NCBI RefSeq assembly: GCF_047511655.1
Contig: NC_133402.1
Coordinates: forward strand, 65,972,951 to 66,036,950
Reading direction: 5' to 3'
DNA from: Castor canadensis
Taxonomy: Eukaryota > Chordata > Mammalia > Rodentia > Castoridae
Length of the DNA: 64,000 bases
Shown here: positions 40,201 to 49,959 of the stretch, piece after piece
How the letters are laid out: each line of letters starts with the position of its first letter
Numbering within the stretch: position 1 is the stretch's first letter
Made by a program: the position numbers and the translations under genes
Notes under the pieces: generated by a model
What the model was told of the DNA's origin: nothing
What the model saw: only the letters and a program-made list of their open reading frames with translations
Database searches by the model: none

Positions 40201-42245
40201 GGTGTGAGCACCTACTTAGCAAGTGCATGGCCCTGAGTTCAAACCTCAGTACTCCCTTCACTAAAAAAAATTTAGGCTGGCCACATTTGATGGTGAATAC
40301 TTGTAATACCAGCGTTTGGAAAGCTGAGGCAGGACGATAAAGACTTTAAGGCCATTCTGGGATAAGCAGTGAGTTCAAGATCAGCCTGGACCACATAACA
40401 GGACCCTGTCTAAAAAATAAAGATTAAAAAATGTTTTAGGCAAGTAATTATGATAATACCTCTCCATTCAAACAAGCTTTCTGATTCAAAAGAGAATTCC
40501 ATTGTCATGTCCATTCTTTTAAGTAGAACAGAGTCTGCAACAAGTGTTTCATCCAAGCCATGTGCTAACTCCTCTGGTTAGATTGCACAAGGAGTGTAGT
40601 TTTCCTCCTAAAGTTAGTCTCAGGTTTAGTCTTCACTCTTTATCATTTCTGAACATCACTACTTTTTGGAAGATTAATCATATTTTGATCATCACATTGC
40701 TTTCTACTCACAAGTTTCTACAAAGAGCCAGACCACCAGATGAATAAGGAAGTCCTTTGAATTTCTATCTGGTTTGAATTTCTATCTACTCTTTTAAAAA
40801 TGTATAACTAACTTATAAATATTTTATGCGTTCTGCAACTCTTAACCTTGCAGGCTACGATGTGGCTGTAACTCCTATTTTGTAAAGTGATAAAATGTTT
40901 TGGGCTCAGATTGTCAAGGAGTTGCTTGCTTGTCTTCGAGGATAAGAAAATGAAGAGTATACATGTTCAAATTTAGGATTTTGCTCTTTCTTGTATACGT
41001 ATTTTACAATTTGCTTGCAAGCTTTCCCAATGAGTCTCAGTGACAGTTATACTTTAAATGTTGATAGAGAATGAAAAGATTACCTGTCTTAAATTTTAAA
41101 TAGTGTGTGAAGTGTGTTTGATAAAAGAAACAAATAATTCTACTTGATACATTTCTTTAAATGGGTCATTAATTTAATTTAGAATATTATAAATTTGTGG
41201 ATCCTTATTTAAAACTAGATCTAAAAGTTTCTACAGATAATACAAGTCATAACTCTTCTAAAACTTTTATTATAGCATAGAATTTAATGGTTTGTTCTGA
41301 TAATAGAAAAAAAAGATGTAACTTGGTGTTTTATGCAAGTTTCACAAATATTTTTAGTGGGATTTCAACTTATCCTAAGAAAACTATAACTTTTATCTTT
41401 TGAGAACTTCTTTAAATTTAAGTTGGCAGTAATAATATATCTACAGCTTTAGGAATTTGAGGAAAATCTTAGCAGTTCCTGCCCTTCAAATGTTCCTAAT
41501 TGATTTTCTTGCTTCAATTAGAGATTTTTATTGGCTTTCTTGTATTTAATTTATAATCAAATACATTTTGAAAGATTTTTAATTCATAAAACAGAAAAAC
41601 TTATTTCCAGTTCATCAGACTTAGTAGCACATGTATTATTCATATTTTAACTAAACCATTTTTTTATTTTTAGCTGACAAATAGTAATTCTATGTACAGA
41701 GGGTACAGTGTTGTATTTTGATATGTGTGTGCATTATGAAATAAACAAATCAGGTTATAACATGTGTACCACCTCACCTACCTATTTTTTGTATGTGTCA
41801 CATATTTTAACCACAAATGAAAAATGAAGCAACACTGAATTACATTGTAACACTATGTAACTTACATACGAAAAGTTTTCTTCAGAGCCCTTTAAACTTG
41901 AAATTTCATCTTGTCCTTGGGTTTGATGTTAAATATCCCATTCCCAATTTTGTTATGAAGTTTTTCTCATTAATTTACTGTTTACATTTAGGACAATGAA
42001 AGTATATTTTATATTTGAATTTTGCATTCTATAAGAGACAGTGTGTGTGCGCGTGTGTATATGTGTTAAGGTAACATGCTCACTCCTTGGACTTAAAAAC
42101 TTAAGCTCCGGTGTTTAAAAACAACAGATGACAGCTTTTTAAAGTATCAGTCTTACCAACTATAACAACTCAACAACCAAGCATTTTTAGTCGTAAAATA
42201 AGGAAAAATCTATTAGCTGGTTATACTCTTACCTTTAGAGGCCAT
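22187..42245 (-). CDS. PLSCR5: PLSCR5, phospholipid scramblase family member 5 (whole gene, 7 coding exons)
   Basis: The span joins seven coding exons into one 272-codon frame; the exons are 13, 179, 43, 221, 162, 162 and 39 nt including the stop. All internal boundaries are AG/GT and all phases match. The order is a short Pro-rich N-terminus (about residues 5-65), a segment with H-Q-Q, the scramblase core from about residue 80, a Cys cluster C141-x2-C144-x-C146-x-C148, a loop NADNFGIHVPGD at 233-244, and a hydrophobic helix of about 249-265 followed by a very short tail. The scramblase family comprises Ca2+-responsive type II membrane proteins linked to phospholipid movement and, for PLSCR1, nuclear roles; PLSCR5 itself is poorly characterised. 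Length and residues match PLSCR5 better than PLSCR1, 2 or 4, because the N-terminus is short and the first loop residue is Asn, not Asp. No frameshift or internal stop was found, so the gene looks intact. UTR ends were not determined. Confidence 0.95.
22493..22587 (+). repeat. ID-like SINE in the last PLSCR5 intron
   Basis: It carries GCATGGCTCAGGTGGAAGA and CAGTTCAAACCCCAGTACCA followed by poly-A. A direct repeat, AGACTGCAGA, occurs at about 22480 and 22589 as the probable target duplication. Confidence 0.8.
23340..23615 (+). repeat. ID-like unit followed by B1-like unit (PLSCR5 intron 6)
   Basis: An ID-like unit (CACTCAAGTGGTAGTGCACC) is followed by a 7SL-like unit (GGTGGGGCATGCCTGTTACT). 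This order is reversed relative to most composites in the window. Confidence 0.6.
24756..24917 (-). CDS. PLSCR5: PLSCR5 coding exon 6 (Ca2+-loop region and start of C-terminal helix)
   Basis: This is also 162 nt and phase 0, residues 207-260. It carries GKISKYWSGF, which corresponds to the non-classical nuclear import motif of PLSCR1, then the loop N233-A-D-N-F-G-I-H-V-P-G-D244. In PLSCR1 the loop begins with Asp and is proposed to bind Ca2+, so the Asn at position 1 may alter metal binding. The exon ends within the hydrophobic helix (KAAMIGACFLF). The donor is TTT|GTAAGT. Confidence 0.96.
26746..26907 (-). CDS. PLSCR5: PLSCR5 coding exon 5 (beta-barrel core)
   Basis: This phase-0 exon of 162 nt (54 codons) covers residues 153-206 and begins L-E-I-Q-A-P-P-G. 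It includes the KFTIQNANKEDILKI strand pair and ends G-D-V-D-F-E. The acceptor is CTTACAG and the donor GAG|GTATGG. A 141-codon open frame on the plus strand across this exon is antisense noise. Confidence 0.96.
27405..27690 (+). mobile_element. LINE-1 3' UTR fragment (PLSCR5 intron 4)
   Basis: This is a purine-rich segment with GGAGGTAAAACAG and AATGTCACAATGAAA near the end. It is shared with 49960-50235 and with the reversed copy at 52856-53566. Confidence 0.65.
28430..28600 (-). repeat. MIR-like fragment (PLSCR5 intron 4)
   Basis: The phrases CTGAGCCCAGTTTGCTGGAC and TTGAGGCATTATATCAAAGT resemble the reverse complement of the MIR core. Confidence 0.45.
29154..29374 (-). CDS. PLSCR5: PLSCR5 coding exon 4 (core with Cys cluster)
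   Basis: The 221-nt exon encodes the rest of Met79 to Glu152. It carries NKYEIKN, the GQRIYFA core strand and the Cys cluster C141, C144, C146, C148. The equivalent cluster in PLSCR1 is palmitoylated and directs plasma-membrane attachment; the same role here is inferred. The acceptor has a long T tract ending TTAG and the donor is GAG|GTTAGT. Confidence 0.96.
30345..30387 (-). CDS. PLSCR5: PLSCR5 coding exon 3 (43-nt microexon-like exon)
   Basis: This short exon encodes LDLIIIHQQVELLG plus the first base of the next Met codon. Acceptor (CTGACAG) and donor (A|GTAAGT) are both good. The 43-nt size and the H-Q-Q core are characteristic of scramblase genes. Intron 3 to the next exon is only about 970 bp. 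Confidence 0.93.
30895..30958 (-). repeat. ID-like SINE fragment
   Basis: Reversed ID text (GGTACTGGGTTAGAACTCAG) ends at GAGCCATGCC. Confidence 0.6.
31195..31245 (-). repeat. ID-like SINE fragment
   Basis: A partial reversed ID unit (CACTGGGGATTGAACTCAGG). Confidence 0.55.
31803..31985 (+). repeat. MIR SINE (PLSCR5 intron 2)
   Basis: It contains TTGTTTATTGAGTGACTATC, CACTGTGCTACATATTTTAG, TCTCACAAACACTCAGAGAT and CCCTAGATCACAAAGAATCT in MIR order. It is a clear, nearly full-length sense copy. Confidence 0.85.
34265..34600 (+). repeat. Trimeric composite SINE (B1-like, B1-like, ID-like)
   Basis: Two 7SL-like units separated by an A-rich linker are followed by an ID-like unit (GGACTGGGGACATGGCTTAA to CAAGTACCACC) and an (AAAT)n tail. 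It lies about 150 bp from PLSCR5 exon 2. Confidence 0.7.
34747..34925 (-). CDS. PLSCR5: PLSCR5 coding exon 2 (Pro-rich N-terminal region)
   Basis: The exon has 179 nt: two bases completing Asp5, then 59 codons. The acceptor is a clear pyrimidine tract ending TTGCAG. The encoded segment is rich in Pro, Gly, Ser, Asn and Gln and contains a GLPGFLPGAPDPDQS stretch typical of PLSCR5. It ends at the family motif P-P-G-L-E-x-L-S-Q, where the usual Tyr is Cys here (codon TGT). The donor is CAG|GTGTTT, a weak match to consensus. A long open frame on the opposite strand (34782-35213) overlaps this exon and is a shadow of it. Confidence 0.92.
35683..35825 (-). repeat. B1 SINE, monomeric
   Basis: The reversed 7SL-like unit contains CTCACTATGTAGCCC twice, giving the B1-type internal duplication, and GTGCTGGGATTACAG. 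Confidence 0.8.
36862..37060 (+). mobile_element. Fossil non-autonomous DNA transposon (MER type, family not certain)
   Basis: Ends resembling inverted repeats (CAGTCAAGCACTGC at the left, GCAATGCCTGACTG at the right) enclose about 200 bp. The interior resembles a widespread placental MER element with a GTGAACATCACAGAATGTAC segment. It has lost most of the longer parent's interior. It lies in PLSCR5 intron 1. Confidence 0.55.
37653..37985 (+). repeat. Trimeric composite SINE
   Basis: The units are 7SL-like (GTGTGGTGACTCATGCCTTT), 7SL-like (AGCATAGTGGTCTTCCATCT) and ID-like (GGGCTGGAAGCCTCGCTGAA) with an A-rich tail. It lies in PLSCR5 intron 1. Confidence 0.7.
38515..38835 (+). repeat. Trimeric composite SINE
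   Basis: Two 7SL-like units (CTTGTATCCCAGATGCTTGG; GTGCCTGTCATCCCAGTTAT) are followed by an ID-like unit (GAGGCTGGAGGTGTGGCTCA) and an A-rich tail. Confidence 0.7.
38960..39185 (+). repeat. B1-like plus ID-like SINE
   Basis: A 7SL-like unit (CGCTGTAATCCCAGCCACTC) joins an ID-like unit (GGCTGGACACGTGGCTTAAG) with an A-rich tail. Confidence 0.75.
39215..39305 (+). repeat. ID-like SINE
   Basis: A single ID-like unit (CAGGGCTGGGGCATAATAAA to CCACTACCGCC) with an A-rich tail directly follows the previous SINE. Confidence 0.75.
39945..40268 (+). repeat. Trimeric composite SINE, clearest copy
   Basis: Unit 1 (to about 40062) and unit 2 (about 40065-40190) are both 7SL-like, each with a TATAATC-type promoter box and a GGCCAGCC motif. 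Unit 3 (about 40192-40260) is ID-like. Confidence 0.75.
40273..40430 (+). repeat. B1 SINE
   Basis: A 7SL-like unit with CTTGTAATACCAGCGTTTGG and the GATCAGCCTGGACCACATAA segment, ending in an A-rich stretch. Confidence 0.7.
41655..41820 (-). mobile_element. Old LINE-1 3' end fragment
   Basis: The segment resembles the reverse complement of old mammalian L1 3' regions, including the ACCACCTCACCTACC stretch. It lies in PLSCR5 intron 1, about 400 bp from exon 1. Confidence 0.5.
42233..42245 (-). CDS. PLSCR5: PLSCR5 coding exon 1 (start codon, M-A-S-K plus 1 nt)
   Basis: Thirteen coding bases encode M-A-S-K and the first base of an Asp codon, followed by a strong donor (G|GTAAGAG). The start is supported by an in-frame TGA eight codons upstream (42269-42267) and by the expected N-terminal residues of the family member. 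The exon must continue upstream as 5' UTR, but its beginning cannot be fixed from sequence alone. Intron 1 (42232-34926) is about 7.3 kb. Confidence 0.88.
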
Positions 42246-42360
42246 GAATATGTCTGAGTCACTTTTTCAAAGGCAGCCAGGTTAAAGAAAAGGCTTTTCT
42301 TGTTGCAACACGGAGAGAAAACAGCATGCATAAAACTTCAGAAGATGTCTGTCTGCCTCA
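42246..42360 (-). promoter_or_regulatory. PLSCR5 5' UTR / proximal upstream region with AP-1 site
   Basis: Just upstream of the start codon a perfect AP-1 consensus (TGAGTCA, plus strand 42255-42261) lies next to the in-frame stop at 42267-42269. No TATA box at a convincing spacing and no CpG island are visible, so the transcription start is unknown. The AP-1 word may be chance or transcribed UTR sequence. Confidence 0.3.
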
Positions 42361-44137
42361 TGTCAGCTTACAAATAACGGGAAGGGAGCACCTTGCTGTT
42401 TCCAGTAGGCTTGATTTTATCTGTTTGGATAACGGGGAGATAGATGAAACTATTGCCAGAGGTAAACACTGCTCAGACACCGTCATGCAACTTGGTAGCT
42501 GAAGAAGCCATTTAAAAATACTGAAAACAAGAAAAGAAAGCATACTGCATTCATTTTTAACACGTATGAAAATAGCATAATGACATCTATTAAAACTGTA
42601 AAAAACAAGAGAGGAGTAAGAGAGGAACAGAGGGTATGAATTTGATCAACGTACATGAAATGCATGCATGGAAATATCACAATAAATTCCTTTGTATAAT
42701 TATTACAAATATAATAATTCCTTTATATAGTTATCACAAATAAAAAGAGTCTTATTTCCACTCATTTGTTTTGTAAGTCTTGAAATATGCATGTTTGTAT
42801 TTATTCCTACATCAGAAATAGTCTGGATTTTTAATTTCGAGAAGTCTCTTGTGCCACAGGCTGTGAGAAAACATCCAATTATGTGTCAGATTTTCATAGT
42901 TGTAAATACAATTCTTTACATGTTGAAAATGTTTGATCATTATTCATATTTTTGTCCTGTGATTCCTGTACGCCATCCCCCAAAAAGAAAAGGATGTATT
43001 CCCTACTCGTTATGCACATAAATAAATATTTTTCATTTTAAAATTAAACTTGATTAATCAGAGTATGCATACATTTAACTGCATACTCAAAAAAGGTGGC
43101 GTAACCCTGACTAGACAGATTGTATTTCTACGAGCTGTCCAGCTGAAGCTGTCGAGGTGCCCAGGAGATTTGCTGGCCAAGTCAATTGCCCTGTTTGGCT
43201 TGATTTGCAAAAGTTGAACTTGTAAGATATATTGCATTTTCAGCAACACTGTCTACTTCTAAAAATAGTTAAAAGGACTTAGAAGATATAGCAAGAAAAA
43301 ATTAAAACAGGTTGTAAACTTCAAAAGGTTAAAATTTTCTTATTTGGCCAAGAGCTATCTTTCTTGTTTTGTTTTTCCATTGGGGTTAGAAAAAATTGAT
43401 ATTATTTAAATTTTCACTTTGCAGAAAAGAGGTATAAATATGATTTTTATTTTAAAATTAAATTTCTCAAAAATTTAATAGACATTTGCAAAAACTTTAA
43501 TCCAAAGAAATGAAGTTACTTACATTATCAAATGGGTATTTTATGTTGTGGTCATAATACTGCAGTTAATTTTGTCTGTTTTATGGACCATCAACTTTGA
43601 GACTAAAAAATAATCTAATTAAAATAAAAATATTTTACCATACAAGGCGGGCCATTCCTGCATTTGGACATGGTCTCCTGACCGACAGATGGGATCTTTC
43701 GATATTTAATCTTCAGTGAAGAATTAAATTATCTAACCTGGTAAGGATATTGTGAGGTGTCTCCAATTCCTATGACTTCTCCTTGGCACTCTCTTACTGT
43801 CCTACCAAAGATAGGACCAACATGGTTCTGCTTTTTAAAGGCCTAAAATCCACCATCCTCAGCCCTCTCATCAGTCTATGCTGTCTGTTTTTCAGTCCTT
43901 CTCTTGCAGTGGCTCACAAACACTCCTTTTTTTTTTGTTACTTTTTCCCTTCCATCTACACCTCCAGCTTGTGTCCCCCACAGTCTGTATAACTTATGGA
44001 GACTTAGTGTTTATAATTGGCTCACCAAACTACTTAGTAAGCCAAATCAGATGGTGATAAACTTCTGTTTGGGTGAGATTTGATTCAGTATGTTTACAAA
44101 ATTATTTCTAAATTTCTTTGGAGCAAGCTAATTCTTT
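42361..44137. other. Upstream flank of PLSCR5
   Basis: AT-rich sequence with one short L1 tail fragment. No CpG island and no other gene were seen. A promoter or untranslated first exon could lie here but cannot be placed. Confidence 0.4.
42600..42690 (+). mobile_element. Short LINE-1 3' tail fragment
   Basis: It has the same purine-rich then ATATCACAATAAATTCC ending as other L1 tails in this window. It lies about 350 bp upstream of PLSCR5 exon 1. Confidence 0.4.
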
Positions 44138-46715
44138 TTTTTTAAAAATTACTTTTTATTAGCATATAATAGTTGTATGGAGGATATACATCACGACACA
44201 TGTGCTCACAATGCATCTTTTTATTGCTATAAATTTTATTAGGATGTAGTCATTATTCAGGGGAGGATTCATAGTGACAGTTCCAGCTAGACTTATATTG
44301 CACATTACTTACATCGCCCCAATTGTCTTTTCTCCTTAACCCCCTCCCCACCCCACTTAAAGCAATCGCAAGTTCTCATAGTTCTGTTTCACATAGGTTT
44401 ATGAAGTCCATCAACCATATACCATTCACCTTAATCTCATTCCTTCACCCTCCTCCACCACTAGTACCCCCTCCCATATACATTGTACATATTTTACAGT
44501 CCTGTCTTTCATCATTAATATTTATGTTGATGGTCAAAGGTGTTTTTTAATGTATCCCTGCTGTGGATGTACTTTACTTTGGTCCATTCAACCCCTTTCA
44601 TTACTCTCCCTTACCCCCTTACTTCCCACCCCCCACTTTCAACAGTTTTCAATACACATTCTTATATCTTCTACCGCCACCTTTTATGGTATGCCATATT
44701 TCTGTTGCTCTGTCATTCTCTTTCCCCAAGTTCCATAGAGTAGTTCCACTGTTACAATCATCTTCTACATCTGAGTTTGCATATGATCATGCTTGTTTTT
44801 GTGTATATGTTTATCTTTGGATCTGTCTTCTGAGAAAGATCCAAAACATGCTGCCTTTGTCTTTCTGATCCTGGCTAACTTCGCTTAACTTGATGCCCTC
44901 CAATTGCATCCATTTACCTTCAAACCCCATGCCATCATTCCTTGTGGCTGAGTAATACTCCATTGTGTATATATCACAATTTCACGATCCATTCATCAGT
45001 TGTAGGGCACCTGGATTGTTTCCAGAGCTTGGCTATTGTGAATAATGCTGCAATGAACATCAGTGTACAGGTGTCTCTACTGTATCTTCTCTTATGTTTC
45101 TCTGGGTAGAAGCCCAGGAGCAGTATCACTGGATCATATGACAGTTCTATATCTTGTTTTTTGAGGAATATCCGTACTGCTTTCCATAGCGGTTGTAATA
45201 ATTTGCATTCCATCAGCAGTGTATAAGGATTCCTGTTTCGCCACATCCTCTCCAGCATTTGTTGTTATTACCCTTGATTATGGCCATTCTAACTAGGATG
45301 AGATGAAATCTAAGTGTTATTTTGATTTACATCTCTGTTAAAACCAGGGAAGTTGAACAAATCTTCATGTATTTACTGGCCATTTGTACCTCTTCCTTTG
45401 AGAATTCCCTGTTTAATTCACGTGCCCATTTCTTCATTGGGATGTTGATCTTTTGGGGCTGAGTTTTTTGAGTTCCCTGTAGATTCTGGATTTTTGTCCC
45501 TTATTGAATGAGTAGCTGGTAAAGATTTTCTCCCATTCTGTGAGCTGTCTCTTGAGTCTGGTGGCTGTTTCCTTTGCTGTGCAGAAGCTCTTTAGTTTGA
45601 TGCAGTCCCATTTGTTCATTCTTTCTCTTAGATGCTGAGTCTTTTGAGTTCTACTTAGGAAGTAGTGCCTTATATGTATATATTCCAGTGTATTTCCTAC
45701 TGTTTCCTGTAGTTGTTTCAAAGTTTCAGGCCTTATATTAAGGTCTTTGATTAACTTTGAGTTGACTTTGGTACAGGGTGAAAGACAGGGATCTAGTTTT
45801 AGTCTTCTACATGTGGATATGCAGTTTTCCCAGCAACATTTGTTGGAGAGGCTGTCTTTTCTACATTGCGTGTTTTGGGGTCTTTTGTTGAAGATCAGTT
45901 AGCTGTGGATGTGTGGGTCTATGTCTGAGTCTTCTATTCTGATCCATTGATCTTCCCGTTTGTTTTGTGCCAATACCTGTTGTTTTTATTGTTGAAGTTG
46001 GGTATTGTGATGCCTCCAGCATTGGACATTTTTTGCTCAGAATTGCTTTGGCTATTTGAGGTCTTTTGTGTTTCCAGATGTATTTCAAGATTGAGTTTTC
46101 TATTTCTGTGTAGAATGTCATTTAATTTTGATAGTGATTAAACATGTAGATTGCTTTTGGTAGTATGGACATTTTTACAATGTTGATTCTACCAATCCAT
46201 GTACAAGGGAGATCTTTCAACCTTCTGATGTCTTCCTCGTTTTTTCTCTTTAGTGGTTAATAGTTTTCATTAAAAAGATCTTTGGTTTCCTTTGTTAAAT
46301 TTATTCCAAGGCACTTTATTGTTTTTGAGACTATTTAATGGGGTTGTTTCTCTTATTTCTTTCTTAGTCTGTTTGTTATTGGCATATAGGAAAGCTACTG
46401 ATTTCTGTACATTAATTTTGTATCCTGCTACTTTGCTGGAAGAGTTTATAATTTCTAATTTTTTAGTAGAGTTTTAGGGTCTTTTACTTGTAGGATCATG
46501 GCATATTCAAATAAGGTTAGTTTGAATTTTTCCTTTCCTATTTGAATCCCTTTTATTTCGTGCTCTTGTCTTATTGCTCTGGCTAGGAATTCCAAACTAT
46601 ATTGAATAGTAGTGGAGAAAGTGGACATCCTTATTTCATTTCTGACTTTAGTGGAAACCGTTTCAGTTGATCTCTATTTATTATAATGTTGGCTAAAGGT
46701 TCCTCTTACATAGAC
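44138..46715 (-). mobile_element. LINE-1 fragment: C-terminal ORF2 and 3' UTR, degenerate
   Basis: Minus-strand reading frames at 45258-44974, 45721-45434 and 46121-45861 match the C-terminal part of L1 ORF2p. Recognisable pieces are the MFIAALFTIAKLWKQ and [18 protein letters not shown] segments, in that reversed genomic order. Frameshifts and stops separate them, so no functional protein is made. The 3' UTR occupies 44138-44840 and ends in an A/T tract. The 5' end is truncated near 46715. Confidence 0.9.
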
Positions 46716-47949
46716 AAACTGTCCTTAATAAACTCTCAGGCCTTTCAAGGATCCTAGTGCTGTGTGATCAGGCAGCTGGGTAATCTGCTCTGTGCTCCAC
46801 AAGAACAGGCCTCACCTGTTTTCCTCCTGCTATGGGTGACACATCTAACTTCACCTTCACGTTCATCAGTCCTCACCTAATTCCTCTGACTCCACAGAAG
46901 AACCGGGACTGCCGTTATCAGTCAAAATGGCCACACCATCTACTGTCTCATTCATGTCTTCCATGTGTGAGAGAAAACATACTAAAGTGTAATGCCATGG
47001 TCTCTATTCTATGGGAATGTGTACTCTAGTGGAGCGACACAACACAAGGATTCAATATTCTACTTAAAAAAATTGTCAGTCAGTTTCTATTTCCTGAAAA
47101 TAAAATGATGTGATTCCTCCTCTCCCTGAAAAGCATAACTAATTAGAATCAATAGTAAGCATCTCATTGTTTCAGACATGCATGTTAAATTTCCATTTCT
47201 CTGTTGTTTTAAAACAGGAAAATAGTAACTATCAAGAAATTCATTATTGAGTAATAAACAGTAAATTGTATCACCCTTGTTGGTTGATAATAAGAAGTAA
47301 CTCTTATCTCCTCTCCACCAAAATTAAAAAGAGCAAAACATTGACTCAAAGAACCAGAAAGAAAGGAAAGGAAGTTTAAGTACACAAAAGAATCTGTGTG
47401 AAGCTGAGAGAAGCATGGTGGTTCTGGAGCAAATTTATCCCGTGGTCCTCATTGATCAAGGTGGCATGGAAAGGCTCTTAATTTGTAGTTCTGTGCTCAA
47501 GGACATCGTGGGAAAAATCGTATTCTATAATCAATAGACTGTAAAGCCTATTCTGTAATGCAGAAACAAAATTTTCGTTTGTGCATAGAAATTCTTTTCA
47601 AATTATTAGTCTTACATGTTTTCTTCAAGTAAGACCAAGGTAAATTGAATATGTTTCTACATAATCTGTCTTCATGACGTCTTTGTTTTCTGGCATTTAT
47701 CTGGTCTGTTGGGCACAATGAAAACTTTTAATAATTTATAAGGTATTTTCTTGTAAAGAACCTAAAGTGAAAGACAATGTTCCGAGAGGTTCTACCTTCA
47801 TTTCTACCATTATTTAAATTATATTTACTCATGTTTTGGTTAATGTGGCCAATCTGTTCTCCCAAACTCTTCAGATATCACCCAAATACAGGGTTATGAA
47901 AACATTCTAGACTATATTATAGGGAAAAAACAGAGAGAATGAAAGGGGG

Positions 47950-47950
47950 A

Positions 47951-47985
<35 letters not shown>

Positions 47986-48016
47986 AAGGAAGAGGAGAGG
48001 GAGGGAGTGAGAGAGA
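47950..48016. repeat. (GA)n purine tract
   Basis: A near-pure GA dinucleotide run is followed by GGA-rich purines. One strand is almost wholly purine for about 80 bp. Confidence 0.95.
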
Positions 48017-48779
48017 AATTATAAGAAAAAACTGTACCCCACAGACATATGATGCATCGATAATTATTTATTTACATATATTTCAAGGTTATGTTTATGT
48101 ATGTGTTTGATAGAGGAAGGAAAAGAGAGATGACAGAAAGGAGGGATTTGGAGTTAATAAACAGATGGAGGGGGAGAATTAAGAAGACATTAATAGGAGA
48201 ATTAAGAAGACATAAAAACTCTCCAGAGACCTCAATACTCCCACCTAAGGAGTCCTTTACTCATTTGAAAATCTTCGTTTCTACCATTACTTAAGATAGA
48301 ATTACCTTATGCCTTGTTTAATATGGCCAATTTTAATGTCCTCCCAACCTCTGTCAGCATCTTCAGATTATCACCAAAATACTGCAACCAGCTCTTCAGT
48401 AGCTGCAGCCGCCAGCCAGCCGTGCTCGGCAAGCAACTGCTTCATTGACAACAGCCCTGCCATGCACAGCCAGTGCAGCTGGGAGTCAGGGCCAGCTGGA
48501 AAACACACTTTCTGCAGTGCATTTTACTTCTATTTCAGCATTGAAAATAAGCTCCCTGAGCTTGGATCCTCAAGTGCAAAGTTTCAAGAAATTGAAATAG
48601 TTATTATAATAAACATACATTAAATATATAGGCAAAGCACATTAGAGTTAATTTATGGTTAATAATGCATATTCAGTGTTTACTTCGGGTGCTATTTATA
48701 GGCTAAGTCATTGAGAAAAATGTTAGCACATTTAAGACATGCCTTGCAAAATGCTTACTAAAAGAATGATGGAGAGGGT

Positions 48780-48882
48780 GAATTCAAGAATGACACATAT
48801 ATTATAATGTAAAAACTTGGGTAAATGTCACAGTGTACCCCCAGCACAGCAATAAAAAATATAAAAACAAAAACAAACAAAA
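48780..48882 (+). mobile_element. Short LINE-1 3' tail fragment
   Basis: It ends AAATGTCACAGTGTACCCCC followed by an A-rich tail, like the other L1 3' ends listed here. Confidence 0.4.
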
Positions 48883-49959
48883 AAGACTGGAATGATTCTT
48901 ATATTCCATCTGGTTTCACATGTGTTTGTCATGTGGCTTCAGAGGATGGAAGGCTAGAGATGGGTGGATAAACAAAGTCTGCTTTTTCTACTTGTGTATA
49001 TTCTTTTTCTTGTTGCTAGATAGCACTTCAGGTGCGGACTCACTCTCTGCTTGCATGGGATGTTCACTGACAGAAAGATGAAATAGATGTCACAAGCTGC
49101 ATTGTTTATGGCTCAGGTCTTCCTTAATTATTTTTCTTACAAACAATATATAAACTATAAAAAATGGATAACGATGAGAACTATGATTCAGTTGTTCACT
49201 TCAAAATAATAGTCATGACTAAAAAAATCATATGCCACTTTTTTGGTGTATCTAGAAATATAGGCTGCTATGATTTTTGGAAAACACATTATGGAGTTGT
49301 TCTTTGGTCAAATGGACATTTCAAAAATCGAGTCTCAGAGGTCTTCCGCTAGCTTCAGATTCACATTCCCATTGTAATTACTGATACAGACTAGTCAGAT
49401 GAACGTCTGATATGTCACCTTGACCTGTAGATCTTAAAGGTATTCATGAAATGTCTATTCACAAATATTTATGAATCTGTTGATGTCCCAAGTATGGTAG
49501 TACATTCTGGGGCCAGTTGAAAAACAGCATTGTAAAAAGATAATTATTACTATGGAGCAAAGCATAACATGCAAAAAAGTCCTATATTAAAGTACGTGTA
49601 ACATGAAGAAGAGGACATTAATACCTCTTGCTGCTGCTTGGGGCATTAATACTTCTTAAAATATGACCTGTTGGACCTTGTTTCTGAATGTTAAGAGTAA
49701 GTTTCCAGGGTGGAGGAGAAGAGCATCTCACCTGAGAGACGTAATGATACACATGAGGTGGCTTGTTGCTCCTAAAAAGACACATGTAAATCCATCCATA
49801 AGTGATCTCCGCAGAGGAGAAAAGAAGGAAGTTAAGAAAGTGAATACGGTTGATGTACTTTCTGTACAAGAATGGATACAGAATTTTTAAACCTGGTGAA
49901 ATCACCATAACAAGGGGACTAAGATAGGAGAAAAATAGAGATGAACCAATTCAGGTTAT

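Larger units (their letters stand above)
46716..49959. other. Intergenic sequence with a purine tract and a GC-richer patch
   Basis: It includes the (GA)n tract and a GC-richer patch at about 48390-48510 with alternating CAGCC/GCAGC words. No coding family was recognised. Confidence 0.45.

Noticed and set aside
44323-44868. Overlapping plus-strand Pro/Ser-rich open frames
   Set aside because: They are the reverse complement of an L1 3' UTR, which lacks stops because of its C/T bias.
47950-48016. CRISPR-like or satellite array
   Set aside because: It is a simple dinucleotide repeat with no repeat-spacer pattern, and the genome is mammalian.
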